Source: Diplosphaera chodatii (Eukaryota; Chlorophyta; Trebouxiophyceae; Prasiolales; Stichococcaceae). Taken from it: DNA of 64,000 nt. This document shows positions 12,124 through 24,853 of this stretch, one piece after another. The DNA is taken from positions 2,356,001 to 2,420,000 of the forward strand of contig JAALGY010000015.1 of assembly GCA_032358165.1 (NCBI GenBank). The letters are read 5' to 3'. How positions within the stretch are numbered: position 1 is the first letter of the stretch; each line of letters starts with the position of its first letter. A program made the position numbers and the translations under genes. The notes below the pieces were generated by a model that searched no databases, was not told the origin of the DNA, and saw nothing but the letters and a program-made list of their open reading frames with translations.

Positions 12124-12598
12124 ATCTGCGATGTAGTGCGGCAAGCGATCAGATGTTTGCGTACCGAATCGCCCCTGTCCTGTCTGGATGACCAATGTTC
12201 GGTTTCAAGATGCGTTGCGCACCTTCGTTGGGTGCCCAGCGATCTGATCCTGACGAACACCTCGTTGCACGCGTTGAGGGCCAAGGAATGCAAAACGTCA
12301 GATGCGATCATGCAAGTTTCTGAGGCTGCCACCAGAGCACGCACGTGCGGACTCAGGTTGCCAAACCCTGAAGCTGACGAAGCCGAGTACCCCTCCTTCC
12401 GGTCATCTAAGCTCACTTTGCACACTTGCATGGTCGCGATCAACGCCCGTCAGACCTGACTGTGAGCGCTGCTCCGGATTCTGATTGTTGACAGACTCCA
12501 GCCGACAGTGTATCACCTTGCAAACGCTCACGTTGCTGCGCATGCGCCACACCATTTGAGCACCGCAGCCAGCAAGGATGTAACAGCTGTGCACGTTC
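12124..12598. promoter_or_regulatory. Shared 5' region of PPL1 (-) and TAF13 (+)
   Basis: This ~475-base stretch separates two divergently transcribed genes, so it should contain both promoters. I see no TATA box at a convincing distance from either start codon and no other recognisable site. Confidence 0.4.
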
Positions 12599-13081
12599 AT
12601 GTCAGCAGCAGAGGGCAAGAAGGCCGGTAAATCTGCAGGCAAGAAAGCTGCTGGCGAGGGACCCCGGAAGAAGGCCAGTACAGTTGGCGCAGATGCGCTT
12701 GAGAATGACCGGGGTACTATACAGAAGCGGCGTGGTCTGTTCACACGAGACCTGCGTCCAATGATGTATGGATACGGGGACTCAGACCAGCCGCTGCCGG
12801 AGACTGTGGACCTGGTTGAGGACATCGTGGTCGACTATGTCACAACGATGATGCACAAGGCCATGGACGAGTCAGCAAAGCGGGGCAAGCTGGCAACAGA
12901 AGACCTCGTATACCTTGTCCGCAAGGACCCGCGCAAGTATGGCCGTGTGAAGGAGCTGCTATTCATGAACGAGGAGATCAAGCGGGCGAAGCGTGCGTTT
13001 GAGGAGGATGATGAGCTGCTGCCCGAGGAGGGTGCTCCGGCTGCCGCCGCCCCCGCGGCTGCGGCAGCAGAGGATGCGTAG
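12599..13081 (+). CDS. TAF13: TFIID subunit 13 (TAF13)
   Basis: Complete 160-residue protein in one exon. It is a histone-fold subunit of the general transcription factor TFIID, pairing with TAF11 in the nucleus. A Lys/Ala-rich N-terminus (about 1-40) precedes the diagnostic block FTRDLRPMMYGYGDSDQPLP, then TVDLVEDIVVDYVTTMMHKA and KLATEDLVYLVRKDPRKYGR, which form the histone fold to about residue 125. After KELLFMNEEIKRAKRAFEED comes an Ala/Pro/acidic tail. The Met at 12599 is the only one upstream of the conserved core in frame. Lack of introns is unusual beside its intron-rich neighbours. Confidence 0.97.
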   Translation: MSAAEGKKAGKSAGKKAAGEGPRKKASTVGADALENDRGTIQKRRGLFTRDLRPMMYGYGDSDQPLPETVDLVEDIVVDYVTTMMHKAMDESAKRGKLATEDLVYLVRKDPRKYGRVKELLFMNEEIKRAKRAFEEDDELLPEEGAPAAAAPAAAAAEDA

Positions 13082-13154
13082 ACCGTGCTGCGCCTCCGAA
13101 GGCCTGCATCAGAGCGCTATAGTTTGATATGACAATCATGGGGTTTTCCTGTCC

Positions 13155-13159
13155 TGTAA
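13155..13159 (+). terminator. TGTAA poly(A) signal of TAF13
   Basis: TGTAA followed by A, 74 bases after the TAF13 stop codon. Position and sequence fit the green-algal polyadenylation element. Confidence 0.5.
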
Positions 13160-13382
13160 ATGAAAGCGCTGGAGTCCAGTCCTGGGAGTTGCCTGAGTTC
13201 ACCCAGTGGCCTACAGAGCAGGGGTGGAAGCATTGCCAGTGCCTCGCCAATGAACCACGCAGAGATGCACTCGCCCTGCATGTTACCATCACCTATTTGC
13301 AACACAGTAGCTGCTCTTGCGTTGCGTCTTGTTCCTTTACACGGACCCCTACGGCTTTGGGTCCCTCATCAGTCATAGCAAC

Positions 13383-15073
<1,691 letters not shown>

Positions 15074-15375
15074 CGGCATCATTTGAACCAATACGACAAT
15101 CCGATACCAGCCAAATGGTCCACCGGAGACAGTAAAGCATCTGTGTGGCCCATCAGCCCCCGACCACACATGCCCTTGTTGCGCACCGCCTCCTCAGCGC
15201 CACCCTGCAGCACCAAGCCCATACAATATTGTACGCAATTGCATGCCATTCCATACATGCATCGTTCAAGCAACTGTCTGACTACTTTCGTAATACATCT
15301 TGTGGCAAAGAACATCAGGACAGCCGCCTGGACACCAATTGTGATTGCACACAGCATGTGAGATCAATCCCTGGC

Positions 15376-17915
15376 ATGGCGCTGGGGTTGGAGCGCGAAC
15401 CCCACAGCCAGCTACCCGTGACATCACAGTCGACACAGCCATCAGCGTCTCGATGGACCGATGCCGCAGCCTTCTGGCTGCTGGGCCTGCTGAACAACTC
15501 TGGTAACTGGGTGCATCATGGCGCTCATGTGCTCGACCATCACATGTTGTTTTGGGTGCGGCCAACCTGCGCAGCCAGGCCACCGAAGCATGATCTGTCT
15601 GTGACGTCGGTCTGCAGCGTATGTCATCGCGCTGGCTGGAGCCAATGAGATCAGCGCCGGCGCGGTTGGCCTGGTCTACCTAGCGGCGATGATCCCATGC
15701 CTATTCTTGAAGCTTTCGGTTCCGTACTGGTGCGTGAATCTCCTGCGCTAGCCGATCGCTACACATGATGGTGCGTCCTTCCTGAGCCCTGGCAAAGGTC
15801 AGGCATGGCACTCATGGGGGACATCCTGGCCGGCCGCAGGTTCCATGCGGTGGGCTATGAGCACAGGATCATCGGCGCGGCCGTGCTTATGTCCTCATCT
15901 TACGTCACAATAGCATTCAGCAGTACCCGTCCATGGCAGCTGCTGGGCGTCGCGCTCGGCTCGCTCCAGGCAAGCAGCCGTTGGCACGCTGCCAGATCCA
16001 TCATCCGCAACCGTGCCGTGTGTCACGTGGCATCCAAGGGTCAGGGTCAATGGACAGGAGTTGCAGCGGATGACCCCATGCATCCCGCAGGTCGGCCTGG
16101 GCGAGGCATCGTGTCTTGCGCTCTGCGCTTTGTATGAACCGCGGCGTGCGCTCACCTACTGGAGCAGTGGAACAGGTCCGCACTCACATGTTGGTGTCAA
16201 GGTCTGGGACTAGCTTTGCACGACTGTGTAGCAGCACCTATGCACTGGATAATGCTTATCATGCGTGCCGCAGGGTTTGCTGGTGTGTTCGGCTATGCCT
16301 GGGTGACGGTGTTGCACTTGTGGCTTGGCCTGCGGTTTGACCATGTACTACTGGCAGCCAACGTCTCGACAGTTGCATGGCTGTACGTGCTGGCCGTTAC
16401 TGCTGCTGCCAGTGCACTGCCTGCATGCTGACACGACACCTGGTATAGCCATAGATCATTCAACAGCAATCCATAAGGAAAACCTCCACATGCAGGTGGG
16501 TCTACTACATGCTGCTTCAGAAGCCTCAGCAGCACAAGCCAGGCAGCGGACGGGGGCTGGATAGCCCAACAACCACGGGAGGTTACAGCATGGATGCAGA
16601 GGCAGCAGCATTGCTAAATCAGACAGCATCAGTCACAGCAGTAACAGGCAGCAGACATGACGAAGCGGGCACCGCATTCGCAGGTGGCGGACGTGTATCC
16701 AGTCGTGGCCAACTGCAATGTGGTTGGCTCTGCACTCCGTCGTCGACAGTTGCTTGAGATTGCTGTGGCTTCTGCATTGCAGACGATAAGGCGAGCAAGC
16801 CGCTGTCGATGTCCTGGCAACGGCGCCTGAGCGTGACGCTGGGACTGTACCATTACATTGGGCCCCTCGTGGTTGTGTACGCGGCGGAGTATGCCATGCA
16901 GGTACTCCGAAACATTGTAGAGCGCTGCAGGAATGTTGTGCAGGCACACGTACAGCAATGCTCATACTGCTAAACGCGGTGGTTTTGCGAGATTGCCGAG
17001 ATGCTGGTATGCGACGCGCTGAGTGACATTGGCTGCCCCTTGCAGGCGGGCACATGGGCTGCGATTGGGTTTCCAATCTCAGATGCCGATGCGCGGCATC
17101 AGTTCTATTCGTATGCAAACTGGTGACCACCTGCGCTGCAACCCCATGCTGCACAGTCCCCCGATGCCCCTCAAGACTTGCATGTCACATATGATGGTGT
17201 GACGAAATGTACTGCAACGGCCTGCTGCAGGTGCTACCAGACTGGGGTGTTTTTGTCCCGTTCTTCAGGCCTGCTGTTTCAGGTCAGGATTTTGGCTACC
17301 AACTTTTGAGCTGAGTGACCTTATCCGACCCCTCGATGTGTGCTGCTGGCTGCTGATCACGCCCTTCTGCTGAGTACAGCGTATCACACACAATTCCACG
17401 AGTGCATGTGCAGGCAGACCGCACGTCGCTATGGGCAATGCCGGCCCTTCAGTGTTTGCTGCTTGCGTTCTTCAGCGTGGTTGCCGCCGCCCACTGGCCG
17501 CTGTACAACATGACACTGCTGCTTCCCGCCTTCGTTGCTGGTACGCTGCCTCTGCCTTGACTCGGCATCTCAGATGCGAAGCCCTGTTGGGGCCAGGGGA
17601 CTGTCATTCTGGCACCAGCTGTCGCAATCATCGTGAAGCTGTGCTGCTGCCTGCTCTAGGGCTTACTGCGACCATGTGTCTGAGCAGTTCGGTGGGTTGC
17701 CCGTGTTAGGGCTGTTGGGCGGCGCAGTGTACGTGAACTCGTTCACACTCGTGGCAAGGGAAGTGGAGCCCAGCCTCCAAGAATTTGCTTTGGCAGCCAC
17801 GAGTGTGGGCGAGAGTGTTGGCACGCTGATGGCGGACATCAGCGGCGTGTTCATCCAGGGCTGCATGTTCCGGATCAACGGTCTGGCGGGGGCCGACTTT
17901 GCATGCGGCGCATGA
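15376..17915 (+). CDS. CLN3: CLN3/battenin family membrane protein
   Basis: Homologue of human CLN3 (yeast Btn1), a polytopic lysosome/vacuole membrane protein related to MFS transporters. Eleven exons close in frame to 443 residues: 15376-15502, 15618-15729, 15840-15969, 16091-16175, 16274-16382, 16496-16683, 16783-16901, 17046-17122, 17231-17282, 17414-17540, 17710-17915. Family signatures are AAAFWLLGLLNNSGAYVIAL, EISAGAVGLVYLAAM, VGLGEASCLALCALYEPRRA with YWSSGTGFAG, the loop RRLSVTLGLYHYIGPLVVVY with AAEYAMQAG, YANWCYQTGVFLSRSSGLLF, and LLGGAVYVNSFTLVAREVEP. Several hydrophobic helices are evident. Intron 3 begins with GC, not GT. The C-terminus (ISGVFIQGCMFRINGLAG) is longer than in human CLN3. 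Substrate and function in algae are unknown. Confidence 0.95.
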
Positions 17916-17954
17916 GGAGTGCAGCAAAGCGTGACTGGCAACTGATAGCAAAAA

Positions 17955-17959
17955 TGTAA
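17955..17959 (+). terminator. TGTAA poly(A) signal of CLN3
   Basis: TGTAA 40 bases after the CLN3 stop codon. The next gene is convergent, with its stop at 18233. Confidence 0.45.
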
Positions 17960-18232
17960 CTGTGTGGGTGCTAGATGTCGCAACTTGTGAGAGTAGGCAG
18001 TCACCTATGAAGTCCCTGTGTATCCGATATTCAGTAGTCATTCTGTGCCAGAGGAGCCATGTCCTTGCACTGTGGTCGGGTTCAGGTGCCGACTTTGAGG
18101 GCAGCGTCAAGCTTGCATGATGTGCCGAGTGTGCAGGCTGTGCTGGATATACCGTATCGTAGTTCAGTGTCAGTCACACATGCATTGTGCACGCCCCAAC
18201 ACCCGTCTGTCTAGGCATCACGGACGATGCAG

Positions 18233-21200
18233 CTATGCCGCAATAGTCTTGGTGGCCTTCCACACGCTGTTGTCGATGCGCTTCAGCATCGACTTGATCT
18301 GCGCACCCGGCCCCAGCTCGTACAGCTCCGTCTTGCCGGCGGCCACCAGCGCCTTCAGTGTTGCCTCCCACTGCGAATGCAATACACCAAACATGACCTC
18401 ACGGCAAAGAGTGCTGCTCGAGTGCGGAGACTGCTGCGTGGATTGGAACGCTGCAAGGTTGCTGCTTGCTGCAGCAACCGGGCTGCAGCTGCCGGGTGTT
18501 GCCAGCCAGCATCACAGATGCAGCTGCAGCAGGATGAACGCAACCTGGCAGCCGCAAGGATGAGAACCCGATAGACAGCTCTGCAGCAGGCTTGCCAAAA
18601 TGCGGCTGAGCTGTTTACCTGCACAGGTTCCACCAGCTGCCGTGAGAGCATGGCGGGGATGTCAGCGGCAGATGTCAGTGGTGCCGCCGTGACATTTGAG
18701 TACACCGGGATGCGCGGTGTGTTGAACTTCACGTCCGCCAGCACCTAGCGCACACATAGCACACACCCTTCACAATATAGTGCGTCTTGCACTGTGGCTG
18801 AGCCACGGATGCTGTGGTCAAGATACCTGAATGAAGCACAGGGGTTGTCGCATAGACAGCATGACGACACGACGCGGCTGCACCTTGACCAGGGCATCAC
18901 GGGCGGGCTGCATCAGCGGCGTGTGGAAGGCGCCGCTGACTGCGAGTCGCGCCGCCTTCAGGGCGCCCTTCTTCACGGCCGCCTCCTGCACCACGTCCAG
19001 CGCCGCCGTGTGACCGGACACCACCCGGCCCTGCAGCACCATGCAGACAGTGCTACAATGGCCTTTGTGTCCCGTGAGCCATGTGCAGATGATGCGCATC
19101 GCCCCCTGCATTACTGTGCATACGTGCACAGTTGTCACATTGGCGAGAGCTATGTCCTCAGATCATCTGGCAGCTGCACCTGGGGGAACAGGTAGTTTGC
19201 CAGCTGACATACGGCGTCCTGGGCAATTGACCCATTGTTGCGCGCCTCATTGATCACCTGCCAGACAAATCCAGCAGCTGCCTTGCAGGTTGCAAGAAAG
19301 GATCAGCGGTCCGCAGAAGCCTCATGGAAACTGACAGCTTGCCGAGCACAACAGGAGGCAACTTCGTACACACCGACTCCAGATCGGCATCCGTTAGGCC
19401 GATGATGGATAGCATGCCATGCGGCTGGCCTTGCTTCGCCGCAGCTGCCATGCATTCCCCGCGCGCCTTCACCACCTGAGAAGGGCAAATTGCAGGCATG
19501 CTGCAGTGACTTATCAGAGACAGCAAGGTAGCCATGAAGTCAGTGGAAACATCATCCTGTGGGACTGATCACAGATAGTACTTCATACTTCTACATCATA
19601 CAATATATCCGTCAAGCAGCAGGTTGCTTGCACGTCTCACCTTCAAGCCATCCTCAAAGCTGAGCGCTCCAGCAAACACCAGGGCGGTGTACTCGCCCAA
19701 GCTCAAGCCCGCGGTCACTGAGCAGCCCTCGACTGCGGCTGCGTTGTCCTTCCGCAGCGCCTCGACCGCAGCCAGCCCCGCCACAAACAGCGCCGGCTGC
19801 GCATACCTACATATGGATTTGGTGGCACTGTTGATGACGCGATGCCTTGAAACTGCTGCCTTGACCCCGTCTGCAAGTGAGCAGCCAACAGCTCACGATG
19901 CCACTACCATTTACAAATGCCTGCAAAGCACGTCAGCTGCCAGCATGGCAGCAGGAAACTGGCTCCAGGCTCACGCTGTTGAAATCATCCCGCCAAGCCG
20001 CAAGCAGCATCTGTAGGTGTGCACCTGGTCTCATCAAGCTGCTCTTTGGGACCCTCGAGGCACAGCTTCAGCAGGTCGTAGCCGAGCACCGCCTGCGCCT
20101 TTTTGAGCATGTCCACCACCGCTGGAATGTCCTTCGTTGCCTGGACATATGAACAGATGTGCATCGGACACTGGGTCTATACCCACTCGGATTTTCAGCA
20201 AGACATTAGTCACACTTGAGCCGAAAAGTGTCAAGTGGAGCCGTCAGTTAATGGTGCAATGTGTGTAGGCTGTCACACCTTCAGCATGCCCACGGCCTGC
20301 GAGCCCTGCCCAGGGAACAGGAAAGCGATCGGTGTCTGCGGCGCGGGCTTTGGCTGTACTGCCGGCGCCCCGGCGGCTGCTGGCTTGCTGGCCGGCAGCT
20401 CCTCGATTGTGCCTATGGCAGCTGCGGCGGCTGCCCTCTTCGCCCGGCGCTCCGCCTTGCGTGCCTTGCGGGCCTTCGTCTCCTTCGCCCTCCAGATCGC
20501 CTCTGCATGCGCCCATGACTGCATGACAAATTGGCAAAGGGGAGACCAGTGCGGGGCGCACATCTCAGGCTGCGACACCTGCTGTGCCGATGCGCTTCCT
20601 GCAGTCCTCTCGCCATCATGCTGGGGCCATTTTGCAGCGGGCTGTTAGTAGCAGCTCCCAGCATCGGTATGCGTGGTGGGATGATTTGCAAACCGCACGC
20701 CAACGCCACAACATGTAAGTGTCACTGGCATGCCTCTGTACAGTGGCAGAGTACCGGGGTACGGGTGCTCGTAGTCCTTGTCCCAGGTCTTGACCACATC
20801 CAGGCCGTAGTCGTACAGCGTCCACCAGCAGCCGATGTCGGGGTGCGGCTCCCGCTTCTTGGGCGTGTCGGCGTACAGCTTGTCCAGCTCCACCAGGCGT
20901 GCCCGCACCTCCGGATCCTCTGGCGCTACCTACAGTCAACAGCAATCACTGCCGATGCGCCATGCGACGGCTGCATGTGATCGCACATATGCACACCGCA
21001 CAGCAGGTACTGATGGGTGCGGGCCCGAGTCGTCCATCAGCATCGCCCCCAGTGCGCAGATGACGTTAGAGAGTCTCTGAGATTCCACCACACTACGTGC
21101 CTCCAGCGGCGTCTTGTGCCCGGGGTTGAGGTATGGGTCATAGTCCTCCGTCTTGATGGTGGGGTCCGCCCCGCGGCTCTGCACACCAGGCAAATGCGGG

Positions 21201-21867
21201 TCGCTGCAGGGGATGTATGCATGGATGCGGAGCTCACCAGCACGAGCAACTTGGTACGCCGCTACCTGCGATGCTTGCTGATGGTCCCTGCACACATATG
21301 GACCCACTGCAAAGAAGGTGATTGGGTCGCACCAGCAGGTACTCATACAGCTCCTGGTAGCCGACATAGTGTGACAGGTAGGCGGCGCGGTGCAGCGGCG
21401 TAAAGCCCTTCTCGTCCCGCTGGTTCACCTCCGCCCCGTTGTTGAGCAGGTGGTGCATCTGCAAGAATTCCCAAATGGCTGTCACGGAATCATTCATCAA
21501 TGTCGCACGGGCGCATGCTCATGGTGGTTGCTGATCTCACTGCGGCACGGCGAGCATGTGATGGCACGATCTCAGCAATCATGTGCAGGGATGACGGATT
21601 CAGCACCTGTCTCTGAGCACGTTTTTCACGAGTCGACGTCGCTGCACACAACGAAGCATGCGGCAGGGCACAGCTGGGCCATGTCAGCAGCGCCGCACCA
21701 TGTCCAGCTGCTTGTAGGTGGTGGCGAAGTGCAGCGGCGCCCCGGCGCCGTTGTCCTGCGTCACGAAGTAGGGGTCGGTGGCCGTGATGAGGGCCAGCTG
21801 GTCCGGGTCGCCCAGCCGCACCGCCGAGTAGAAGGCGAAGGGAGGGTGCCGCGGCTGGGGCGGGTAC
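18233..21867 (-). CDS. Malonyl-CoA:ACP transacylase, apparently fused to N-terminal ankyrin repeats
   Basis: The C-terminal half is a plastid-type FabD/MCAT, which loads malonyl groups onto acyl carrier protein for fatty-acid synthesis. Visible motifs are IAFLFPGQGSQAVGM, RYAQPALFVAGLAAVEAL, the nucleophile loop TAGLSLGEYTALVFAGAL, KARGECMAAA (substrate Arg), VSGAFHTPLMQPARDAL (catalytic His) and YELGPGAQIKSMLKRI. Read 5' to 3' the exons are 21867-21699, 21458-21333, 21178-21011, 20929-20726, 20518-20279, 20140-20025, 19806-19641, 19475-19374 (3' limit uncertain, possibly 19353), 19257-19180, 19030-18884, 18744-18619, 18370-18233. The first four encode ankyrin units (GAGAPLHFATTYKQLDM, EKGFTPLHRAAYLSHYVGYQ, GHKTPLEARSV) and CWWTLYDYGLDVVKTWDKDY. 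Exon 4 joins exon 5 in phase 0 through strong splice sites, giving YRGMP-SWAHAEAIWRAKET. The initiator lies upstream of 21867 and was not found. Two separate genes remain possible. Confidence 0.8.
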
Positions 21868-22367
21868 CTGCGGGCAGCAGCCACAAGATACGGTCCCTAG
21901 AGGTGTTGGTTGCATCCACTACAGCATCGTTGCACCGTGCTGTGCCGCCTTTGTATGGCGGCCTGCTGAGAACCGCATGCGTACATAAGCATGCCGGAAC
22001 GCACCTCCCGGTTGCCGTCATATCCCTCATGATGGCAACCTGCCCTCCAGAGGCACGAACACAAGGATAATAGAGCGATTCGAGCTGGTGTGGGCCTGCA
22101 CCGCCCGGGCGCTGCGCGTTGCACTTCGGTTGGCCATCTGTTGTCCGGTCCCAGAGGTAATGGAAGAGCAATCGGCAACTCCTGTTCAGGCAGCGATCGG
22201 GGGCTCCAATCAGTCCTGCAAGTCGCCAAACAGAAGGCTAGGGGCGCACACTGCAGCGCCGTGTGCCGGCAGACTGTTGCATTACGCCGTTACAGCCTAC
22301 CTTGTGCCCGTGCAAGTGCTGCTGCAGCCCCCAGAGGAGTAATGTTGTGCATCTGCGGCTGCCACAC
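21868..22367. promoter_or_regulatory. Divergent 5' region of the FabD gene (-) and the RMND1-like gene (+)
   Basis: About 500 bases lie between the first confidently read exons of two divergent genes. The region must hold the missing first exon of the ankyrin-FabD gene (minus strand). It may also hold part of the N-terminal leader of the + strand gene, whose frame is open from 22263. No promoter motif is obvious. Confidence 0.4.
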
Positions 22368-24658
22368 ATGCATGCACTGATCCAGCCGCTGCGGCTGCGT
22401 GCCGCGCAGCAGCAGATCCTAACTCTTGCCACCCAACTGGGACAGCAGCTAGAGGCACCCCGCATCGTGTGTCAGGCCGTATCGCTGGTGTCAGCCTGCA
22501 GCTTCCCGTTCGGCAGCAGCTCGGCAGCCACATCATCATGGCGGCATGCGGCGACAAAGAGCGACGCCATCCGAGCAGATGCTGGCCGCGCCGAAAGCAG
22601 CAGATTAGACGTCCACAGATCCGAACCGCCTCTTGCGGCCAACGTGGTGCACGAGCGGCCGGGTGAGCGGCCGCCGGACATCATCTCCAAGGCGCTCGCC
22701 AAGGGGCCGCCAGAGCTGCCCTTCCCAGCAAAGGCCTTCTACCTTGGTACGTAAGGATGCGTATGTTGAGTGTCATAGCCAGCAATTCATATGCTGCTGT
22801 ATGCACGCTCCTCAGGCCACCACTGAGGCACCCACACTCAATCACTTGATCTGCTCAGGCAGCAAGATTGACATTGCTGCCCTTCGGCGGAGGGCGCAGC
22901 GGGAGAACTTCCCGACACAGTTCACGTCTGCAAAAAATGACAGCACGCTGATCTGCCTGCGCAAGGGCAGCACCGTGTCAGAGCACGAGCACGTCACAGT
23001 AAGAGCCGCCAGATGACTTGAGCTGGCTGTTAACCCTACATGCTATTTTCCCTGTCAAGCACTGCCAGGCCTGTTGTCAGGCCTGTTGTTCTGGTTCATT
23101 TGTAGGGCCTGCCGATGGAGACGTACTTGACGGCCTTCAGCTACGGCAGCGTGGTCATCTTCAATGCGCAGTCAGACCTGCTGACCCAGGCGCTGCTGAA
23201 CATGTGTCGGGAGTTCACAAAGTCCAGGGTGGATGATCAGTATGCCGAGGAGCTCATGGTCCGCATCAGGCCTGATCTTGCGGTGCGTGGCCACACTCTG
23301 GTTCTGCCAACAGAAGTCTGACAATGTAAGAATGCTGTTGTATTTATCAATGATGCTATGCTTCCTCTGTGTTGACAATGTGCACACAAGTGCAGGCGCC
23401 CAGCTGGCACAGCCCCGAGCACATCAAGCTGAAGCAGCTGGACTGGAACAACATCCGAGTCATCTCAGCAGTGCTCGGCCAGTCTGTCGCCCTGGACTTC
23501 TATGCCAGGCGAGTGACACAACACACAAGTGCTCGCCAGGACCCAGGTGCCATGCATTGCTCGAAGCATCAGTCAGAGCTTGGGCATCCATGGTCCTGGG
23601 CTTTTGGTACTGTTTTTTTTCCAACGCAAAACTTAGATTTGTCGTCTTCAGACTTAAATACCGTGTTGGCGATGTGCATGACCATATTCCAGTCGTAAAA
23701 CCCCAAGAACGACTCGTTGCCCTGGTTGTTGGCGAACCAACTCCTGATGTCCTGGTAGGCCTCGTCTGCAGGAACGTAGAGAGGATGCTCGACATCTTCG
23801 TCAACATGAACCTGGAGATGCAGAAAACAGGCAACCTGTCGGCCAGCATCAGCAAGGAGGAGCTCCTCAAGCTGGTATGTGCATGGTGTGCATGGGACGC
23901 TGCCTGCATGCACATTGCCTGAAGCAGGTTTCCTGCAGGCCGTGGGTGTTCTTGGCTCCGCTCAGGGTTTGGTGCGCCAGTATAGTAGCTGCACTGTGTG
24001 CAGGTGGCGCAGAACAACCTCATCCTGACGGACATCATCACCAAGCTGGGGCTGCTTGACTACTATGATGTCGCCTGGAAGACCAGCCAGTGCGCATCGC
24101 GTCACGCATACCAATTGTCCAGATGAAAGAGCCCACCGACTGCCTGCCCAGCCAGCGGACTTGGCTCTCCATTTGCTGACCTGGTGTTATCTGCAGGTAT
24201 GGGCGCATTTGGGAGTACCTGCGCAGGGAATTTGATGTGGAGACACGCTTCGAGACCATTGAAGACAAGGTGCAGATGGCCTGTGTGCAGAGGATGCAGA
24301 GGTTCAGGCCAGGACCGCACCTGCATGCTGCTGTTCATGACGACCACCCCGCCTCAAGGCATCAGCTGGCACTGTTTCTGGCTGTAGTTGGAGCTGGTGC
24401 AGTCCAGCCTTAAGTACTTCCTCGAGCTACGGCAGCATTCGAAGTCCGACACCCTCGAATGGGTGCGGTGATTCTGACCAATGAGGAATCATGGTGGTCT
24501 CGTAGTGCTTCTCAGACAGATTGCCTGTTGCATCGAGTTGATTTTCTTGATGCGGTATCAGCATAACACATTGTTGCTTGCGCACGCAGACGATCATCAT
24601 TCTTATCGGCGCCGAGATTGCAATAAGCTTGTACGAGATGTTTAGGCATGTGGTGTAG
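22368..24658 (+). CDS. RMND1: RMND1/Rmd1-Sif2 family (DUF155) protein, probably mitochondrial
   Basis: Homologue of human RMND1 and yeast Rmd1/Rmd8. RMND1 is a mitochondrial inner-membrane protein that supports mitochondrial translation. The first exon (22368-22746) carries an Ala/Ser/Arg-rich leader and ends in PPELPFPAKAFYLG. The core exons are 22859-22998, 23106-23282, 23396-23508 and 23772-23874. They give RAQRENFPTQFTSAKNDSTL, MEYLTAFSYGSVVIFNAQ-like sequence and HIKLKQLDWNNIRVISAVLG, then VERMLDIFVNMNLEMQKTGN. Downstream are AQNNLILTDIITKLGLLDYY, DVAWKYGRIWEYLRREFDVE and ELVQSSLKYFLEL. The last exon, TIIILIGAEIAISLYEMFRH, is the C-terminal membrane anchor typical of DUF155. The frame closes through intron 4 best with a GC donor at 23509; a GT donor at 23513 is an alternative. 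The start Met is the first that leaves a leader of sensible size. Confidence 0.93.
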
Positions 24659-24765
24659 AACATCTGCTATCTCTAGCAGCAATGTACCACTGAATGCAGC
24701 GTCTGTTGCGCAGCATGGTTACCATGGCTCCTCTGACCTCGTTGATTGAAACATCGAGACATCAG

Positions 24766-24770
24766 TGTAA
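24766..24770 (+). terminator. TGTAA poly(A) signal of the RMND1-like gene
   Basis: TGTAA about 110 bases after the stop, in the 195-base gap before the convergent V-ATPase F gene. Confidence 0.4.
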
Positions 24771-24853
24771 TCTGATCATCCAATTCAGGCTCATGCTCCC
24801 CACATGTAGTACGCCGCTGTTAAGGCAGGATGCCCCTCAAGTCCAACAGCTCA

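Noticed and set aside
20531..20980. 149-codon + strand open frame antisense to the ankyrin-FabD gene
   Set aside because: It is the shadow of conserved coding exons on the other strand and has no family features.
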